The notes: generated by a model from the letters alone, not told the origin. 64,000 nt of DNA from Paucilactobacillus oligofermentans DSM 15707 = LMG 22743 (GCF_001434315.1 NZ_AZFE01000032.1:561-64560); one strand, 5' to 3'; positions 6,904 to 16,645 are shown, counted from the stretch's first letter. A program made the numbers and translations.

Positions 6904-7713
6904 ATGAAGGTTTCTATTTATAGCAATCATACTGATGATTCAAATCGAGTATGTGAATCGATTATGAATGAATTGAATAAAACAAATATTAAAATCGATG
7001 ATGAAAATCCTGACGTTGTAATTACTATTGGCGGGGATGGTACGTTATTATCGGCATTCCATCATTATGCACATCAGATTGATAATATTCGATTTGTAGG
7101 AGTTCATACTGGTCACCTTGGTTTCTATACTGACTGGCGTGATTTTGAAGTTAGCGAGATGGTCGAGGGATTAGCTAGTGACAATGGACAAAAGATTAGT
7201 TATCCACTGGTGTGTGTTGATATTATCTATACGGATGGAACGGTAGATAATTTTACCGCTTTAAATGAATCGACTGTTAAAAAAATTGAAAATACGATGG
7301 TATGTGATATTTATATTAAAGGTGAGTTATTTGAACGATTCCGGGGTGATGGATTATGTGTTTCAACACCAACTGGGTCAACTGGTTATAATAAGTCAGT
7401 TGGTGGGGCAGTAATTGATCCAAGCTTAGTCGGATTACAATTGGGAGAAATTGCCTCAATTAATAATCGTATTTTTAGGACATTAGGTTCACCAATCATT
7501 GTTGGTAAAGATCAGTATTTAGATTTAGTTTTAAATACTGATGAACAATTAATTGTTAGTGCTGATAATCTACAAGCACATAATATGGATAACAAAAAGA
7601 AAATTGCTAAAATTCATTATGAAATTTCACCACATCAAATTTCATTTGCAAGATATCGGCATACTAGTTTTTGGAAACGAGTTGATGAAGCATTTATCGG
7701 GGGCATTAAGTGA
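6904..7713 (+). CDS. nadK: NAD kinase
   Basis: A 269-residue NAD kinase that phosphorylates NAD to NADP using ATP or polyphosphate. The GGDGT loop is at about residues 43-47 with the following LLSAFHHY helix, the NE-S/T motif (LNESTV) and the conserved PTGSTGYNKSVGG are also present. Length is typical of the Firmicute enzyme. The ribosome binding site is AGAGGTAA. Its stop overlaps the start of the next gene by 4 bp, so translational coupling is likely. Confidence 0.96.
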   Translation: MKVSIYSNHTDDSNRVCESIMNELNKTNIKIDDENPDVVITIGGDGTLLSAFHHYAHQIDNIRFVGVHTGHLGFYTDWRDFEVSEMVEGLASDNGQKISYPLVCVDIIYTDGTVDNFTALNESTVKKIENTMVCDIYIKGELFERFRGDGLCVSTPTGSTGYNKSVGGAVIDPSLVGLQLGEIASINNRIFRTLGSPIIVGKDQYLDLVLNTDEQLIVSADNLQAHNMDNKKKIAKIHYEISPHQISFARYRHTSFWKRVDEAFIGGIK

Positions 7714-8597
7714 GATTTTCTTGGACATATGAAGCAAAAGAGCCAATTAAAGTAAGAACTTTTTTGGGAATGAATGGAGTTACCAGATCTTTATTAGTCG
7801 TCGCCAAGTATCATGGTGGCGATATTTTATTGAATGGTGAACATGTTTGGACCGTTAATTTAATGCAACAAGGAGACACGGTTACATTAGTCTTACCCAA
7901 TGAACCAGCAACAGATCGAGTGGATAGCTGTAATGAAGCCATTGATATTATTTATGAAGATGATGATTATTTAATTTTGAATAAGCCAGCAGGAGTAGCA
8001 ACTGTACCAGCGCACCATGTAGTCACTGCCGATAGCTTAGTTAATCGAATTAAAGGCTATTATCAACGACAAAATTACCCGGATCAAGTAACCCATGTGG
8101 CAACTAGGCTGGATAAAAATACTAGTGGGATTGTTATTTTTCCAAAACATCGGTTTGCACATGCCGTGATTGATCAGCAATTAAAGCAGCATCGAGTGGT
8201 TAAAAAATATCAAGCGATTGCAAGTGGTAATTGGTACGTTAATCATGGATTGATTGAGGCCGCAATTCAAAGAGATTCAGAATCCTTTGTTAAGCGTGAA
8301 GTTGGTCCAGATGGAAAATATGCAGCAACCGAATATTGGGTAAAAAAAAGATATCATGATGCTACACTTGTAGACATATTGTTACATACTGGTCGGACAC
8401 ATCAAATAAGAGTTCATTTTAAATTTTTAGGTCATCCACTAATTGGTGATGATATGTATGACGGACCAGGTGGAATGACACGACAGGCATTACACTGCTA
8501 TTATGTTAAATTTTTTAGTCCGTTTAAAAATGAATATATTGAATTAACTTGTGATGTTGCCGACGATATGAAAGACTTTTTAGCGAATCAGCAATAG
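7710..8597 (+). CDS. RluA-family 23S rRNA/tRNA pseudouridine synthase (YjbO-like)
   Basis: A 295-residue RluA-type pseudouridine synthase. The catalytic Asp lies in ATRLDKNTSGIVIF (about residues 130-143), followed by the later GRTHQIRVH motif (about 228-236). An N-terminal S4-like segment covers about residues 15-70 (RTFLGMNGVTRSLL). It starts with GTG inside the nadK stop (GTGA overlap). In Bacillus the homologue YjbO sits in the same place. The RNA target cannot be told from sequence. A bidirectional terminator follows. Confidence 0.92.
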   Translation: MRFSWTYEAKEPIKVRTFLGMNGVTRSLLVVAKYHGGDILLNGEHVWTVNLMQQGDTVTLVLPNEPATDRVDSCNEAIDIIYEDDDYLILNKPAGVATVPAHHVVTADSLVNRIKGYYQRQNYPDQVTHVATRLDKNTSGIVIFPKHRFAHAVIDQQLKQHRVVKKYQAIASGNWYVNHGLIEAAIQRDSESFVKREVGPDGKYAATEYWVKKRYHDATLVDILLHTGRTHQIRVHFKFLGHPLIGDDMYDGPGGMTRQALHCYYVKFFSPFKNEYIELTCDVADDMKDFLANQQ

Positions 8598-8624
8598 AAA
8601 TTACACTTGAATAAAATATCAAAA

Positions 8625-8664
8625 AAATAAGCACTCACATGTATAATTGTGAAGTGCTTATTTT
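8625..8664. terminator. bidirectional terminator rluD / pgl
   Basis: AAAATAAGCACT with inner CACA pairs with TGTG and AGTGCTTATTTT; flanks are A-rich and T-rich. Confidence 0.9.
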
Positions 8665-8666
8665 AA

Positions 8667-9695
8667 TTAGTGGATAACTTTAACGCAGACACCTTCAGGA
8701 CAATGGATGTCTTTTTGAATGGTAGTCATGAGTCCAGATTCTTGATTACGTGTATAAAGGGTAAGATTATCGGTATTTTGGTTAGCGACAATAATAAATT
8801 TTTCTGTCGTATCTAGCTCAAAGTCACGAGGGAAATCACCTTCAGTTGAAATAGATTGGATGAGTGTTAATTTAAATTTATCATCAATGGCGAAAACAGC
8901 AATTGTATTCTGACCACGATTTGAATTATAAAGAAATTTACCATCTGAAGAAATGTGAATAGCAGCAGCGCCGTTATGTTCAGTCCAATCAGCAGGAATA
9001 GTTTTAACAGTTTGTATATGTTCGAATTCAGCTGAGTCACTATTATATGAAAGTACTTCGACTTGGCTACTAAGTTCACCCATGAGATAAGCAATTTTAC
9101 CATTTGGATGAAAGACAATATGACGAGATCCAAAACCGGGTTCGCTATGATAACGTGAAACCGCAGTTAGCTTGCCAGCATCACTTATATCATAGATGAC
9201 AACTAGATCCATACCAAGATCACAAACGACTAATCGATTATCGGGTGTTAAGTCACAATAATGGACGTGTGGCGATGATTGCTCAGGAGCAGGTCCAGTT
9301 AGGCCTTCTTGAGTAACTGAGTCGGTTAAGGTTAATGAGCCATCATTATTAGTTTTCATAACATCAATCGTAGCTAAGTGGTAATTACCACTAAACACAA
9401 GTTGACGAGCTTCATCAATTCCAACGTAGGCAGGTGGAGCACCGTCAGCGAGAACTTTATCCGCAGCTGTAAATGAATTATCATTTAAATCGAATGAACT
9501 AATTCCACCTTCATCGTTTTCTTTAACAACAGAAAATAGGTGATGAGATTTTGAAATTGCTAAATAGGTTGGGTTGGAAGCTTTAATGATTAATTTTGGT
9601 TCTGTTAAAGTTTTAGTTTCAGTATCTAATTCAACTGTATAAATACCTTCACTAGTTTTTTTTGTGTATGTACCAATTAAAAAAGTTTCTTTCAT
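8667..9695 (-). CDS. pgl: 6-phosphogluconolactonase, YbhE/lactonase beta-propeller family
   Basis: A 342-residue protein of the lactonase seven-bladed beta-propeller family (cytosolic, no signal peptide). It starts FLIGTYTKKTSEGIYTVELD and contains the repeated blade motif with histidines (SSPHVHYCDLTPDNRLVVCDLG, SRHIVFHPNGKIAYLM, NGAAAIHISSDGKFLYNSNRG). Family members hydrolyse 6-phosphogluconolactone in the oxidative pentose phosphate pathway. The substrate is inferred from family; other sugar lactones are possible. AAGGAG precedes the ATG. It is a single gene, divergent from the AI-2E-family gene at 9813. Confidence 0.87.
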   Translation of the reverse strand: MKETFLIGTYTKKTSEGIYTVELDTETKTLTEPKLIIKASNPTYLAISKSHHLFSVVKENDEGGISSFDLNDNSFTAADKVLADGAPPAYVGIDEARQLVFSGNYHLATIDVMKTNNDGSLTLTDSVTQEGLTGPAPEQSSPHVHYCDLTPDNRLVVCDLGMDLVVIYDISDAGKLTAVSRYHSEPGFGSRHIVFHPNGKIAYLMGELSSQVEVLSYNSDSAEFEHIQTVKTIPADWTEHNGAAAIHISSDGKFLYNSNRGQNTIAVFAIDDKFKLTLIQSISTEGDFPRDFELDTTEKFIIVANQNTDNLTLYTRNQESGLMTTIQKDIHCPEGVCVKVIH

Positions 9696-9812
9696 GATTA
9701 TATGCTCCTTTTTAATTTATGAACTTAGTTTAGTATAATGGTTATTTGGTTTCAATACTAAGGTAATCATAAATATGTTAAAATTAATTTTATAAACAAG
9801 TCGAGGTGGACA

Positions 9813-11000
9813 ATGAAGCAAAATGAAAATGATTCAAGTGGTAAAGTACATTCAATCTTAAATTTGATTAAGCGAAGTCAAATTGTTAGTGCACTAGTCA
9901 TCATTTTATTAGTGCTACTAGTTTTTTTAGTAGGAAGCAAGGTTTCTTGGCTATTTAATCCAGTTAAAGATTTTTTGAGTATTGTTGGATTGCCAATTGT
10001 GTTGGCTGGGGTTTTTTATTATCTACTGAATCCGTTAGTAGACAACTTAGAAAAGCATTTTAAGATTAATCGAACATTAACAATTTCATTTGTCTTTTTA
10101 ATTTTGATTGGTTTAATTGTTTGGGGAATCTGGAATTTAATTCCAGTAATTAATCAGCAAATTCAAAGTATGGTGTCATCGATACCATCATATATTGATC
10201 ATATGAATAAAGATATTAATGGTGCATTGAAACAACCGCTATTTTCGCAATTCTCAGATCAAGTTGAGCAATGGACGAAGATGGCTGGGGATGAATTATC
10301 GGTTAAATCAAGTAGTTATATTAAAACAACCGTTAATTCATTAGGTGATGTTGTGGGTACAGTTACTACTGTTGTAATTGCCTTGATAACAATGCCGTTT
10401 ATTTTGTTTTATTTATTACGAGATGGCAAAAAATTACCATATTACATTGCTAAATTTGTTCCAGACCGTGGCAAAAAATCATTTTTAATTGTTTTAACTG
10501 AAATTAATGATCAAATTAGTAATTATGTTCGTGGACAATTAACAGTTGCATTTTTTGTTGGAGTTATGTTCTGGTTAGGGTATCTGACAATTGGCTTGAA
10601 ATATGCTTTAACAATTGGAATTATTGCTGGCCTTTTAAATATGATTCCATACTTAGGATCATTTTTAGCAATGATCCCAGCTATTTTGGTGGGAGCGTTT
10701 ATTTCTCCGTGGATGCTAGTCAAAGTGTTAATCGTATTCGTGATTGAACAGACAATTGAAGGCCGGTTGATATCACCATTAGTTTTAGGTAGTAACCTGA
10801 AAATTCATCCAGTGACAATTATTGTTGTGTTGTTAGCATCAGGTAAAATGTTTGGTGTGATGGGAGTTATCTTTGGGATTCCAGGATATGCGGTGTTAAA
10901 AGTATTGATTACTCATTTGTTTGATTGGTACCAAACTAATTCACCATTATATGAAACTAAAGCACCAATTAATTTGAAAAATGAGGATCAAGATAGTTGA
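9813..11000 (+). CDS. AI-2E transporter-family membrane protein (UPF0118)
   Basis: A 395-residue polytopic membrane protein with about eight hydrophobic segments: two near the N-terminus (about 25-45 and 50-75), one at about 90-110, a soluble region (about 115-190), then five more. It belongs to the AI-2E/YdiK/YrrI superfamily, named for E. coli TqsA but including many exporters or antiporters of unknown substrate. AI-2 export is not supported here. The start is ATG with a CGAGGTGG ribosome binding site. The stop overlaps the TTG start of rlmA by 4 bp, so the two are co-translated. Confidence 0.88.
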   Translation: MKQNENDSSGKVHSILNLIKRSQIVSALVIILLVLLVFLVGSKVSWLFNPVKDFLSIVGLPIVLAGVFYYLLNPLVDNLEKHFKINRTLTISFVFLILIGLIVWGIWNLIPVINQQIQSMVSSIPSYIDHMNKDINGALKQPLFSQFSDQVEQWTKMAGDELSVKSSSYIKTTVNSLGDVVGTVTTVVIALITMPFILFYLLRDGKKLPYYIAKFVPDRGKKSFLIVLTEINDQISNYVRGQLTVAFFVGVMFWLGYLTIGLKYALTIGIIAGLLNMIPYLGSFLAMIPAILVGAFISPWMLVKVLIVFVIEQTIEGRLISPLVLGSNLKIHPVTIIVVLLASGKMFGVMGVIFGIPGYAVLKVLITHLFDWYQTNSPLYETKAPINLKNEDQDS

Positions 11001-11851
11001 AAAAAATAGAAATCGGTAAAGAGTTCGTCAGAGAACATCTGGATTTATTTAGGTGTGCTGTTTGTAAATTGCCAGCAGCAACGGTGGAAGGTAATAGTTT
11101 AGTTTGTCAAAATGGTCATCAACTGGATTTTAATAAACAAGGATACTTGTATTTTTTGTTTAAGGCAGTTAATGGGGAATATGATCGCGAGATGTTAAGT
11201 TCACGTAGAAAACTGTTGAATAAAGGTCTGTTTGCACCAATTGTTGATGAAATTGTGGAAGAATTAGATGCAAAAGCACAAACTATTTTGGATGTTGGTT
11301 GTGGTGAAGGGACGCCGCTGAAGTATCTAGAAGATTTACGAATGAGAAAAGATACTGCTATTGGCTTTGATATTTCTAAAGATGGAATTGGACTGGCAAC
11401 ACAACTAGATACTAATGCATGGTTTTGTGCGGCGGACTTAAGACAATTGCCATTTAATGATCAAACCTTTGATACAATTTTAGAAATTTTTTCGCCGTCT
11501 GATTATGCTGAATTTAAGCGGGTGCTTAAACCTGGTGGAACTTTAATTAAGGTAATTCCTAATCCAGAGTATTTAATTGAATTGCGCCAATTATTATATC
11601 CAACTGGTAATCATCAAACTTATGATAATTCGGCTGTGGTTGAATTATTTAAAAATAAGTTTGCTGATTCAGTTGAAAAGCAAGTTCGTTACAAGTTTGC
11701 TCTACCTAATGATTTGAAAACACAAATGGTTGAAATGACCCCATTACATTGGGGTAAAGATGCTAAAAAATTAACTGAAACTGAATTAATAAATTTAAAA
11801 GAAATAACGGTAGACGTTACTTTATTGATTGCAAAAAACAACCTATCCTAG
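10997..11851 (+). CDS. rlmA: 23S rRNA (guanine-N1)-methyltransferase RlmA family
   Basis: A 284-residue enzyme. An N-terminal zinc ribbon (C-x2-C at FRCAVCKL, then LVCQNGHQLDF) is followed by the family segment GYLYFLFK and a SAM-binding Rossmann domain with motif I DVGCGEG (about residues 98-104). It methylates a guanine in helix 35 of 23S rRNA; Gram-positive RlmA(II)/TlrB enzymes act at G748 and Gram-negative ones at G745, and the exact base is inferred. The start is TTG overlapping the preceding stop (TTGA). Downstream lies a structured intergenic region rather than a simple terminator. Confidence 0.9.
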   Translation: MKKIEIGKEFVREHLDLFRCAVCKLPAATVEGNSLVCQNGHQLDFNKQGYLYFLFKAVNGEYDREMLSSRRKLLNKGLFAPIVDEIVEELDAKAQTILDVGCGEGTPLKYLEDLRMRKDTAIGFDISKDGIGLATQLDTNAWFCAADLRQLPFNDQTFDTILEIFSPSDYAEFKRVLKPGGTLIKVIPNPEYLIELRQLLYPTGNHQTYDNSAVVELFKNKFADSVEKQVRYKFALPNDLKTQMVEMTPLHWGKDAKKLTETELINLKEITVDVTLLIAKNNLS

Positions 11852-11859
11852 GTAAGTGT

Positions 11860-11887
11860 TTGCATTTTAATTAAGCAAGTGTTAAAT
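11860..11887 (+). promoter_or_regulatory. candidate promoter of the rlmA-trmL intergenic RNA
   Basis: A -35-like TTGCAT (11860-11865), a 16-nt spacer and a -10-like TTAAAT (11882-11887), beginning 9 nt after the rlmA stop. Predicted transcription start is near 11894. Confidence 0.4.
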
Positions 11888-11893
11888 TTTACT

Positions 11894-11998
11894 TAACATC
11901 CTTTGGTAGCTAATTTTGGCGTTGTCAGAACTGGTTAGCCAAATGAATTGCATTAAAGTAGCGTTTCGCCGTGCCCATACCGAAACCCTGCTTTTTTT
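11894..11998 (+). ncRNA. candidate small structured RNA (or trmL leader)
   Basis: About 105 nt with no ORF, bounded by a possible promoter and a strong intrinsic terminator. An internal hairpin TTTGGC (11915-11920) / GCCAAA (11938-11943) can form, with an alternative GCTAA/TTAGC pairing. The terminator is an 11-bp stem with one C-C mismatch, GTAGCGTTTCG (11958-11968) / CGAAACCCTGC (11981-11991), plus seven Ts. I could not match it to a known riboswitch, T-box, SRP or tmRNA. A 6S-like or Lacto-usp-type RNA was considered but could not be confirmed. It could instead be an attenuator of trmL. Confidence 0.45.
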
Positions 11999-12034
11999 AT
12001 TGTCTAATTATCATATATTGAATGGAGAATTATT

Positions 12035-12550
12035 TTGACTAACCATATCGCACTTTTTGAACCACTAATGCCTGCTAATACAGGAAATATTGCACGGACA
12101 TGTGCAGGAACTGATACGCACTTGCATCTGATTAAGCCGTTAGGGTTTTCTGTTGATGATAAGCATATGAAACGAGCTGGATTAGATTATTGGGATAAAG
12201 TCGATATTACTTATCATGATAATTTACCTGCTTTTATTGATAGCATTCCAGATATCAAGCGGTTATTTATTGTTTCTAAATTTGCTAGTCGTGACTATTC
12301 AACTCCTGACTATGCTAATACTGAGAACAAGGATAATTATTTTTTGTTTGGTAAGGAAACAACGGGATTACCAGAAGCCTTTATGCGGATGTATCCAGAT
12401 AATGCAATTCGAATTCCACAAGATGATACGAAAATTCGGGCATTAAATTTATCTAACAGTGCAGCAATTGTTATCTATGAAACATTGCGACAACAGGCAT
12501 TCAACGGGCTAGAACGAATTCACGAATATCAAAATGATAAATTAAAGTAA
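12035..12550 (+). CDS. trmL: tRNA (cytidine/uridine-34 2'-O)-methyltransferase TrmL
   Basis: A 171-residue SPOUT methyltransferase with a C-terminal trefoil knot. Visible motifs: N-terminal HIALFEPLMPANTGNIARTC, central FLFGKETTGLPE and C-terminal IPQ-x-IRALNLSNSAAIVIYE. It methylates the ribose of the wobble base of tRNA-Leu isoacceptors. The start is TTG with ATGGAG 8-9 nt upstream. It lies just after the structured intergenic RNA and 38 bp before ftsK. Confidence 0.94.
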   Translation: MTNHIALFEPLMPANTGNIARTCAGTDTHLHLIKPLGFSVDDKHMKRAGLDYWDKVDITYHDNLPAFIDSIPDIKRLFIVSKFASRDYSTPDYANTENKDNYFLFGKETTGLPEAFMRMYPDNAIRIPQDDTKIRALNLSNSAAIVIYETLRQQAFNGLERIHEYQNDKLK

Positions 12551-12588
12551 AATAGTAAACAAAATTAATTGAGATGAGGGCGCTAAAC

Positions 12589-14907
12589 TTGGCAACCAAA
12601 CGTAAAAAAACAACTAAACGAAAATCGAAAAAAGTATCGTCAAAAAAATATGATGCGGCGCTAAATAATTTACAAGGTGTGATTTTAGTTTTAATCGCGC
12701 TATTTGGTTTTTTTAATTTAGGGGTTGTAGGAACTTTTATTGCTAATATATTTAGAGTGGCAGTTGGACAAAGCTATCAATTTGTACTTGCGGTGTTAGT
12801 TTTATATGGTGTTTTTAAAGCATTTACTGGTAGATGGCCAAAATTTAAAGCCAGAATCATTGTAGGCCTTTTATTAGCCTATATTGGAGTTCTAGTGATG
12901 TTACATGTAGTAATGTTTAATCAACTAAATCTACATACAGATTTTATTGAGTTTACTTGGAATAGTTTGAATGAAGATATTGTACAAGGCAGTTTAACTA
13001 TGCCAGTTGGTGGTGGTATGCTGGGAGCTTATTTGTATACAGCATCTTATTATTTGATTGCCAATTTAGGTACTGTTTTGGTTGCTTCACTACTACTAAT
13101 TATCGGAATTATCCTAGCATTTAATATTCCAGTTACTAACCTATTAGGCAGTGCTGGTGATAAAATTAAACAGTCAGTTGAATGGTTAAAAGAGAAAAAA
13201 GAAATTCGTAATTCACAAGCAACAAAAGAAAAGAAACCTGATCAAGTTAAACAAAAAACTAAAAAATTGCCTACACCAATTAAAGAGAAAAAGAGTTTAG
13301 TTCAAGATTTCTTTAAACCTGATGAAACAACAAGTGATGAAGAACAGATAAAGCCTGCTTCGTTGGCACCAAAAGTACCTAATATTACTGTAGCAAGTCA
13401 CAGCTCAGCCAGTGAGTCATCACCAGCTACCAATGAAGAGGTTGATTTAAAGCCGGCTCAAGAAAGTGAAAATGAAGACTATCAATTACCACCAACTACA
13501 TTATTAACCAAAGTTGAGGCGACTGATCAAAGTGATGAGCTTAAATCAATTCAAGAAAACACGAAAAAGTTGACAGAAACACTGGCATCATTTGGTGTTG
13601 AAGCACAGGTTGAAAATGTCAATTTAGGTCCATCAGTGACTAAATATGAATTGCATCCTGCAGTTGGAGTTAAAGTAAGTCGGATTGTTCATTTAGCCGA
13701 TGATCTAGCACTCGCATTAGCAGCTAAAGATATTCGAATTGAAGCGCCCATTCCAGGTAAATCACTAATTGGGATTGAAGTACCCAATCGACAAATTGCA
13801 ACAGTTGGGTTTAGAGATATGGTTGAGTCAATGCCTAAGCATGATAAGGTATTAGAAGTACCACTTGGTCGCAGTGTTACAGGTCAAGTGATGATGGCTG
13901 ATTTAACTAAGATGCCTCATTTATTAGTTGCGGGTGCTACTGGGAGTGGTAAGTCAGTTGCAATTAATGGAATTATTACTAGTATTTTACTTAAAGCAAA
14001 ACCACATGAAGTTAAATTCTTGATGATTGATCCTAAAAAAGTTGAACTTAGTGTTTATAATGGGATTCCGCATTTATTAAGTCCCGTTGTTTCTGAACCC
14101 AAACGAGCATCGAAAGCATTAGCCAAAGTTGTTGATGAAATGCAACGACGGTATGAATTGTTTTCAGGATTCGGAGTTCGTAATATTGCTGGATATAACA
14201 AAATGGTTCGAGAATCAAATGAAGAGAAACAAGAAAATCAACCGTATTTACCATTGATTTTAGTTGTGGTTGATGAACTTGCTGATTTGATGATGACGGT
14301 ATCTAATGATGTTGAAGATTCAATTGTCAGAATTGCGCAAATGGGTCGAGCTGCAGGAATTCACATGATTCTTGCAACGCAGCGACCATCTGTTGATGTT
14401 ATTACTGGTTTGATTAAAGCTAATGTTCCATCACGAGTTGCCTTTGCAGTTTCTAGTGGAATTGATTCTAGAACTATTTTAGATAGCAATGGGGCTGAAA
14501 AGCTACTTGGACGTGGCGATATGCTATTTATGCCAATTGACCAAAACAAACCAGTTCGAGTTCAAGGTGCATTTATTTCAGATACGGATGTGGAATCAGT
14601 AGTTGAGTTTATTAAAGCTGAACAACCAGCGCAATATGATGACGCCATTGTTGTAAAAGATGAAGAAGTCGAAGCGAAGGACGTTGATGAAGATACGGAT
14701 GAGTTATTTACTGATGCAGTTGATTTTGTAGTTAATCAACAAAAGGCATCAACATCATTAATCCAACGCCGATTCCGAATTGGATATAATCGTGCCGCTC
14801 GAATGATTGATGACATGGAACAAAGAGGTATCATAGGACCGTCTGACGGTTCCAAACCGCGACAGGTTTATAAGCAAGCGGCAGATGATTCTGATGGAAC
14901 CATCTAA
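12589..14907 (+). CDS. ftsK: DNA translocase FtsK/SpoIIIE
   Basis: A 772-residue septal DNA pump that clears chromosome ends at division. A basic N-terminus ([14 protein letters not shown]) precedes four to five transmembrane helices (about residues 25-195). A charged, low-complexity linker follows (about 195-330), then the RecA-like motor with Walker [10 protein letters not shown] (about 448-456) and Walker [12 protein letters not shown]. The C-terminal gamma winged helix (about 705-765, [24 protein letters not shown]) reads KOPS-like sequences. An ATG at 12574 opens the frame, but GAGGG lies 8 nt before the TTG at 12589, so TTG is preferred. Confidence 0.95.
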   Translation: MATKRKKTTKRKSKKVSSKKYDAALNNLQGVILVLIALFGFFNLGVVGTFIANIFRVAVGQSYQFVLAVLVLYGVFKAFTGRWPKFKARIIVGLLLAYIGVLVMLHVVMFNQLNLHTDFIEFTWNSLNEDIVQGSLTMPVGGGMLGAYLYTASYYLIANLGTVLVASLLLIIGIILAFNIPVTNLLGSAGDKIKQSVEWLKEKKEIRNSQATKEKKPDQVKQKTKKLPTPIKEKKSLVQDFFKPDETTSDEEQIKPASLAPKVPNITVASHSSASESSPATNEEVDLKPAQESENEDYQLPPTTLLTKVEATDQSDELKSIQENTKKLTETLASFGVEAQVENVNLGPSVTKYELHPAVGVKVSRIVHLADDLALALAAKDIRIEAPIPGKSLIGIEVPNRQIATVGFRDMVESMPKHDKVLEVPLGRSVTGQVMMADLTKMPHLLVAGATGSGKSVAINGIITSILLKAKPHEVKFLMIDPKKVELSVYNGIPHLLSPVVSEPKRASKALAKVVDEMQRRYELFSGFGVRNIAGYNKMVRESNEEKQENQPYLPLILVVVDELADLMMTVSNDVEDSIVRIAQMGRAAGIHMILATQRPSVDVITGLIKANVPSRVAFAVSSGIDSRTILDSNGAEKLLGRGDMLFMPIDQNKPVRVQGAFISDTDVESVVEFIKAEQPAQYDDAIVVKDEEVEAKDVDEDTDELFTDAVDFVVNQQKASTSLIQRRFRIGYNRAARMIDDMEQRGIIGPSDGSKPRQVYKQAADDSDGTI

Positions 14908-14935
14908 ATATTTATAATTTTAAGTTTTAATCATA

Positions 14936-14972
14936 AAAAGGCTGAACAAAAATAATTTTGTTCAGCCTTTTA
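14936..14972. terminator. bidirectional terminator ftsK / DUF4044
   Basis: AAAAGGCTGAACAAAA pairs with TTTTGTTCAGCCTTTT around a 3-nt loop; perfect 16-bp stem. Confidence 0.92.
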
Positions 14973-14982
14973 TTTTAAAATA

Positions 14983-15108
14983 TTAGAACCAACCGATTGC
15001 AGTTACTGCACTTAAAAGTGTTCCTGCAAGCATTGAAATGATCATCAACCAAATTGCAATGGTGGTAATTTTTTGAAACTTTGATTTTTTCTTTTTTTCT
15101 TGTGCCAT
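14983..15108 (-). CDS. DUF4044-family membrane microprotein
   Basis: A 41-residue protein with a lysine-rich N-terminus (AQEKKKKSKFQK) and one transmembrane helix (about residues 15-38, ending TAIGWF). Its pattern matches the short DUF4044 proteins of lactobacilli. GGAGG lies 6-7 nt before the ATG, which supports real translation. The function is unknown. It is 59 bp after corA on the same strand and may be co-transcribed with it. Confidence 0.82.
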   Translation of the reverse strand: MAQEKKKKSKFQKITTIAIWLMIISMLAGTLLSAVTAIGWF

Positions 15109-15167
15109 TATTAATCCTCCGTTTATCAATCCATTATATTCTACCTAAAAAGGTTAATGATTACAAT

Positions 15168-16127
15168 TTACAAATATTTTCTTTTTCTTAAAATTAAGTA
15201 AGTAATTAAACAAAGTACGATTGTAAAAATCATTAATAAGGTAAATGCAGAGACAAGTCTGGCGCCAGGTAAGTTAACATTCATACCATAAATTCCACCA
15301 ATGATTGTGGGGATGGTCATAATTAAAGTTAACGAAGTCAAAACTTTCATAACGTCATTTAAGTTATTTGAAACGACTGAAGAAACCATATTACTATATT
15401 GTTCTAATATTTCGCCTTGTGTTTGAGCCATGGTCATTGCTTGTGCATTTTTTAGTGCAACGGCTGCGATAATATTGGAAAGGTCATCGGTGCTGAAAAT
15501 CTTATGGCTATTGCTGATGTCATCAATCACGGCTTGATTTTGAGCTAATGATGACTTAAAATCAATGATTGTTTTTTGAATTGCCATAATTTGATAAATT
15601 TGTTCATTTTCAGTTGCAGAAGTAAGTTGTTTTTCTAATAAATCCATTTGCGTTGCAGTTTTATCTAACGCAGTTACAAAATCTTTAGTAATAAACCAGA
15701 TTAATTTAGCCGTGAAGTTTTCATAGTTGTTGATCATTCCTTTGAGACTAGACTGATTCATAACGAAATGCTGGATGAATGATGCTGGGTGGTTTGAAAC
15801 AGTAATAATTGAATGTTTAGTTATGACGAATAAAATTGGAAAGGTGCTATGGGTTAGATATCCAAGTGGGCTGGTTTCGTATTTGGGGTATTGTAATAGA
15901 ATGGTTGTAGTTTCTTGTTCATTATTATTAAAATTAACACGTGAAGTTTCTTCATTCTCAAAGACTGATGATAAACTAAATTGGCTAATACTAAATTGCT
16001 TTGAAATCTGCTGAATTTCAGTTTTACTGGGACTTTCTAAGTTAATCCAACAATGGTCAGCCTTGACAGCTTCAGAATTAGTGATCGTAATTAGATTTGG
16101 TGTATCCATTGTGAAATATTGAATCAT
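15168..16127 (-). CDS. corA: CorA-family magnesium/divalent cation transporter
   Basis: A 319-residue CorA-type channel. A large N-terminal cytoplasmic domain (about 1-255) with a long helix is followed by two C-terminal transmembrane helices (about 260-283 and 292-315). The selectivity motif GMN is present as YGMN between them (IIGGIYGMNVNLPGA). It forms pentamers in the membrane for Mg2+ (or Co2+, Ni2+) uptake. AGGAGG precedes the ATG. The DUF4044 gene lies downstream on the same strand. Ion preference is inferred. Confidence 0.93.
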   Translation of the reverse strand: MIQYFTMDTPNLITITNSEAVKADHCWINLESPSKTEIQQISKQFSISQFSLSSVFENEETSRVNFNNNEQETTTILLQYPKYETSPLGYLTHSTFPILFVITKHSIITVSNHPASFIQHFVMNQSSLKGMINNYENFTAKLIWFITKDFVTALDKTATQMDLLEKQLTSATENEQIYQIMAIQKTIIDFKSSLAQNQAVIDDISNSHKIFSTDDLSNIIAAVALKNAQAMTMAQTQGEILEQYSNMVSSVVSNNLNDVMKVLTSLTLIMTIPTIIGGIYGMNVNLPGARLVSAFTLLMIFTIVLCLITYLILRKRKYL

Positions 16128-16219
16128 TAGTAAACCTCCTAATTAACTCCTATTGAATCGAGAGCAACTATTTTCTATAATGAATGGTAATGAAATTAAA
16201 AGATAGCGAGAACAAATAA

Positions 16220-16570
16220 ATGAATTCATTAGTTTCTAAAATTGTCATTCAATTATTAATTATTATTATAGTGTCATTCATCGTCGTTTTAATCAAGAAG
16301 GTTATGATAAAACGTGGTAAAACAATGTATGGTTTTTATGATCTGTGGCCGATTTTCACGCTTTATTTTGGAGCACTTAATTTTAATTGGTCATTATTTC
16401 CGTACGTTATAATTGGTTGGATGGGGATCGGTATTCTTTTAGTTTTGATTGAGATAATTCATAATCGTGAAGTTTTGTTTAAACAATTTTTCTTTCTTTT
16501 TTGGAGGATTACGGTTGTTTATACCACTATCGCATATTTATTATCAATATTTTGGCTAATTATGGGATAA
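16220..16570 (+). CDS. DUF3397-family membrane protein
   Basis: A 116-residue protein with four hydrophobic segments (about 5-27, 38-60, 60-80, 92-114). Family DUF3397 is typically found directly upstream of mraZ in lactobacilli, as here. The function is unknown. A strong terminator separates it from mraZ, so it is not part of the mraZ transcript. It is divergent from corA. Confidence 0.85.
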   Translation: MNSLVSKIVIQLLIIIIVSFIVVLIKKVMIKRGKTMYGFYDLWPIFTLYFGALNFNWSLFPYVIIGWMGIGILLVLIEIIHNREVLFKQFFFLFWRITVVYTTIAYLLSIFWLIMG

Positions 16571-16605
16571 TTCCCCACTACTATTTTTAATGATATTATC
16601 CATAT

Positions 16606-16645
16606 ATACCAAGCTTTCTGAACCTAGAAAGCTTGGTATTTTTTT
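16606..16645 (+). terminator. terminator before mraZ
   Basis: A perfect 14-bp stem, ATACCAAGCTTTCT with AGAAAGCTTGGTAT, 6-nt loop and T-run. It insulates the division cluster from upstream transcription. Confidence 0.93.

Noticed and set aside
9813-11000. Quorum-sensing AI-2 exporter
   Set aside because: The family name is historical; sequence alone does not support AI-2 as substrate.
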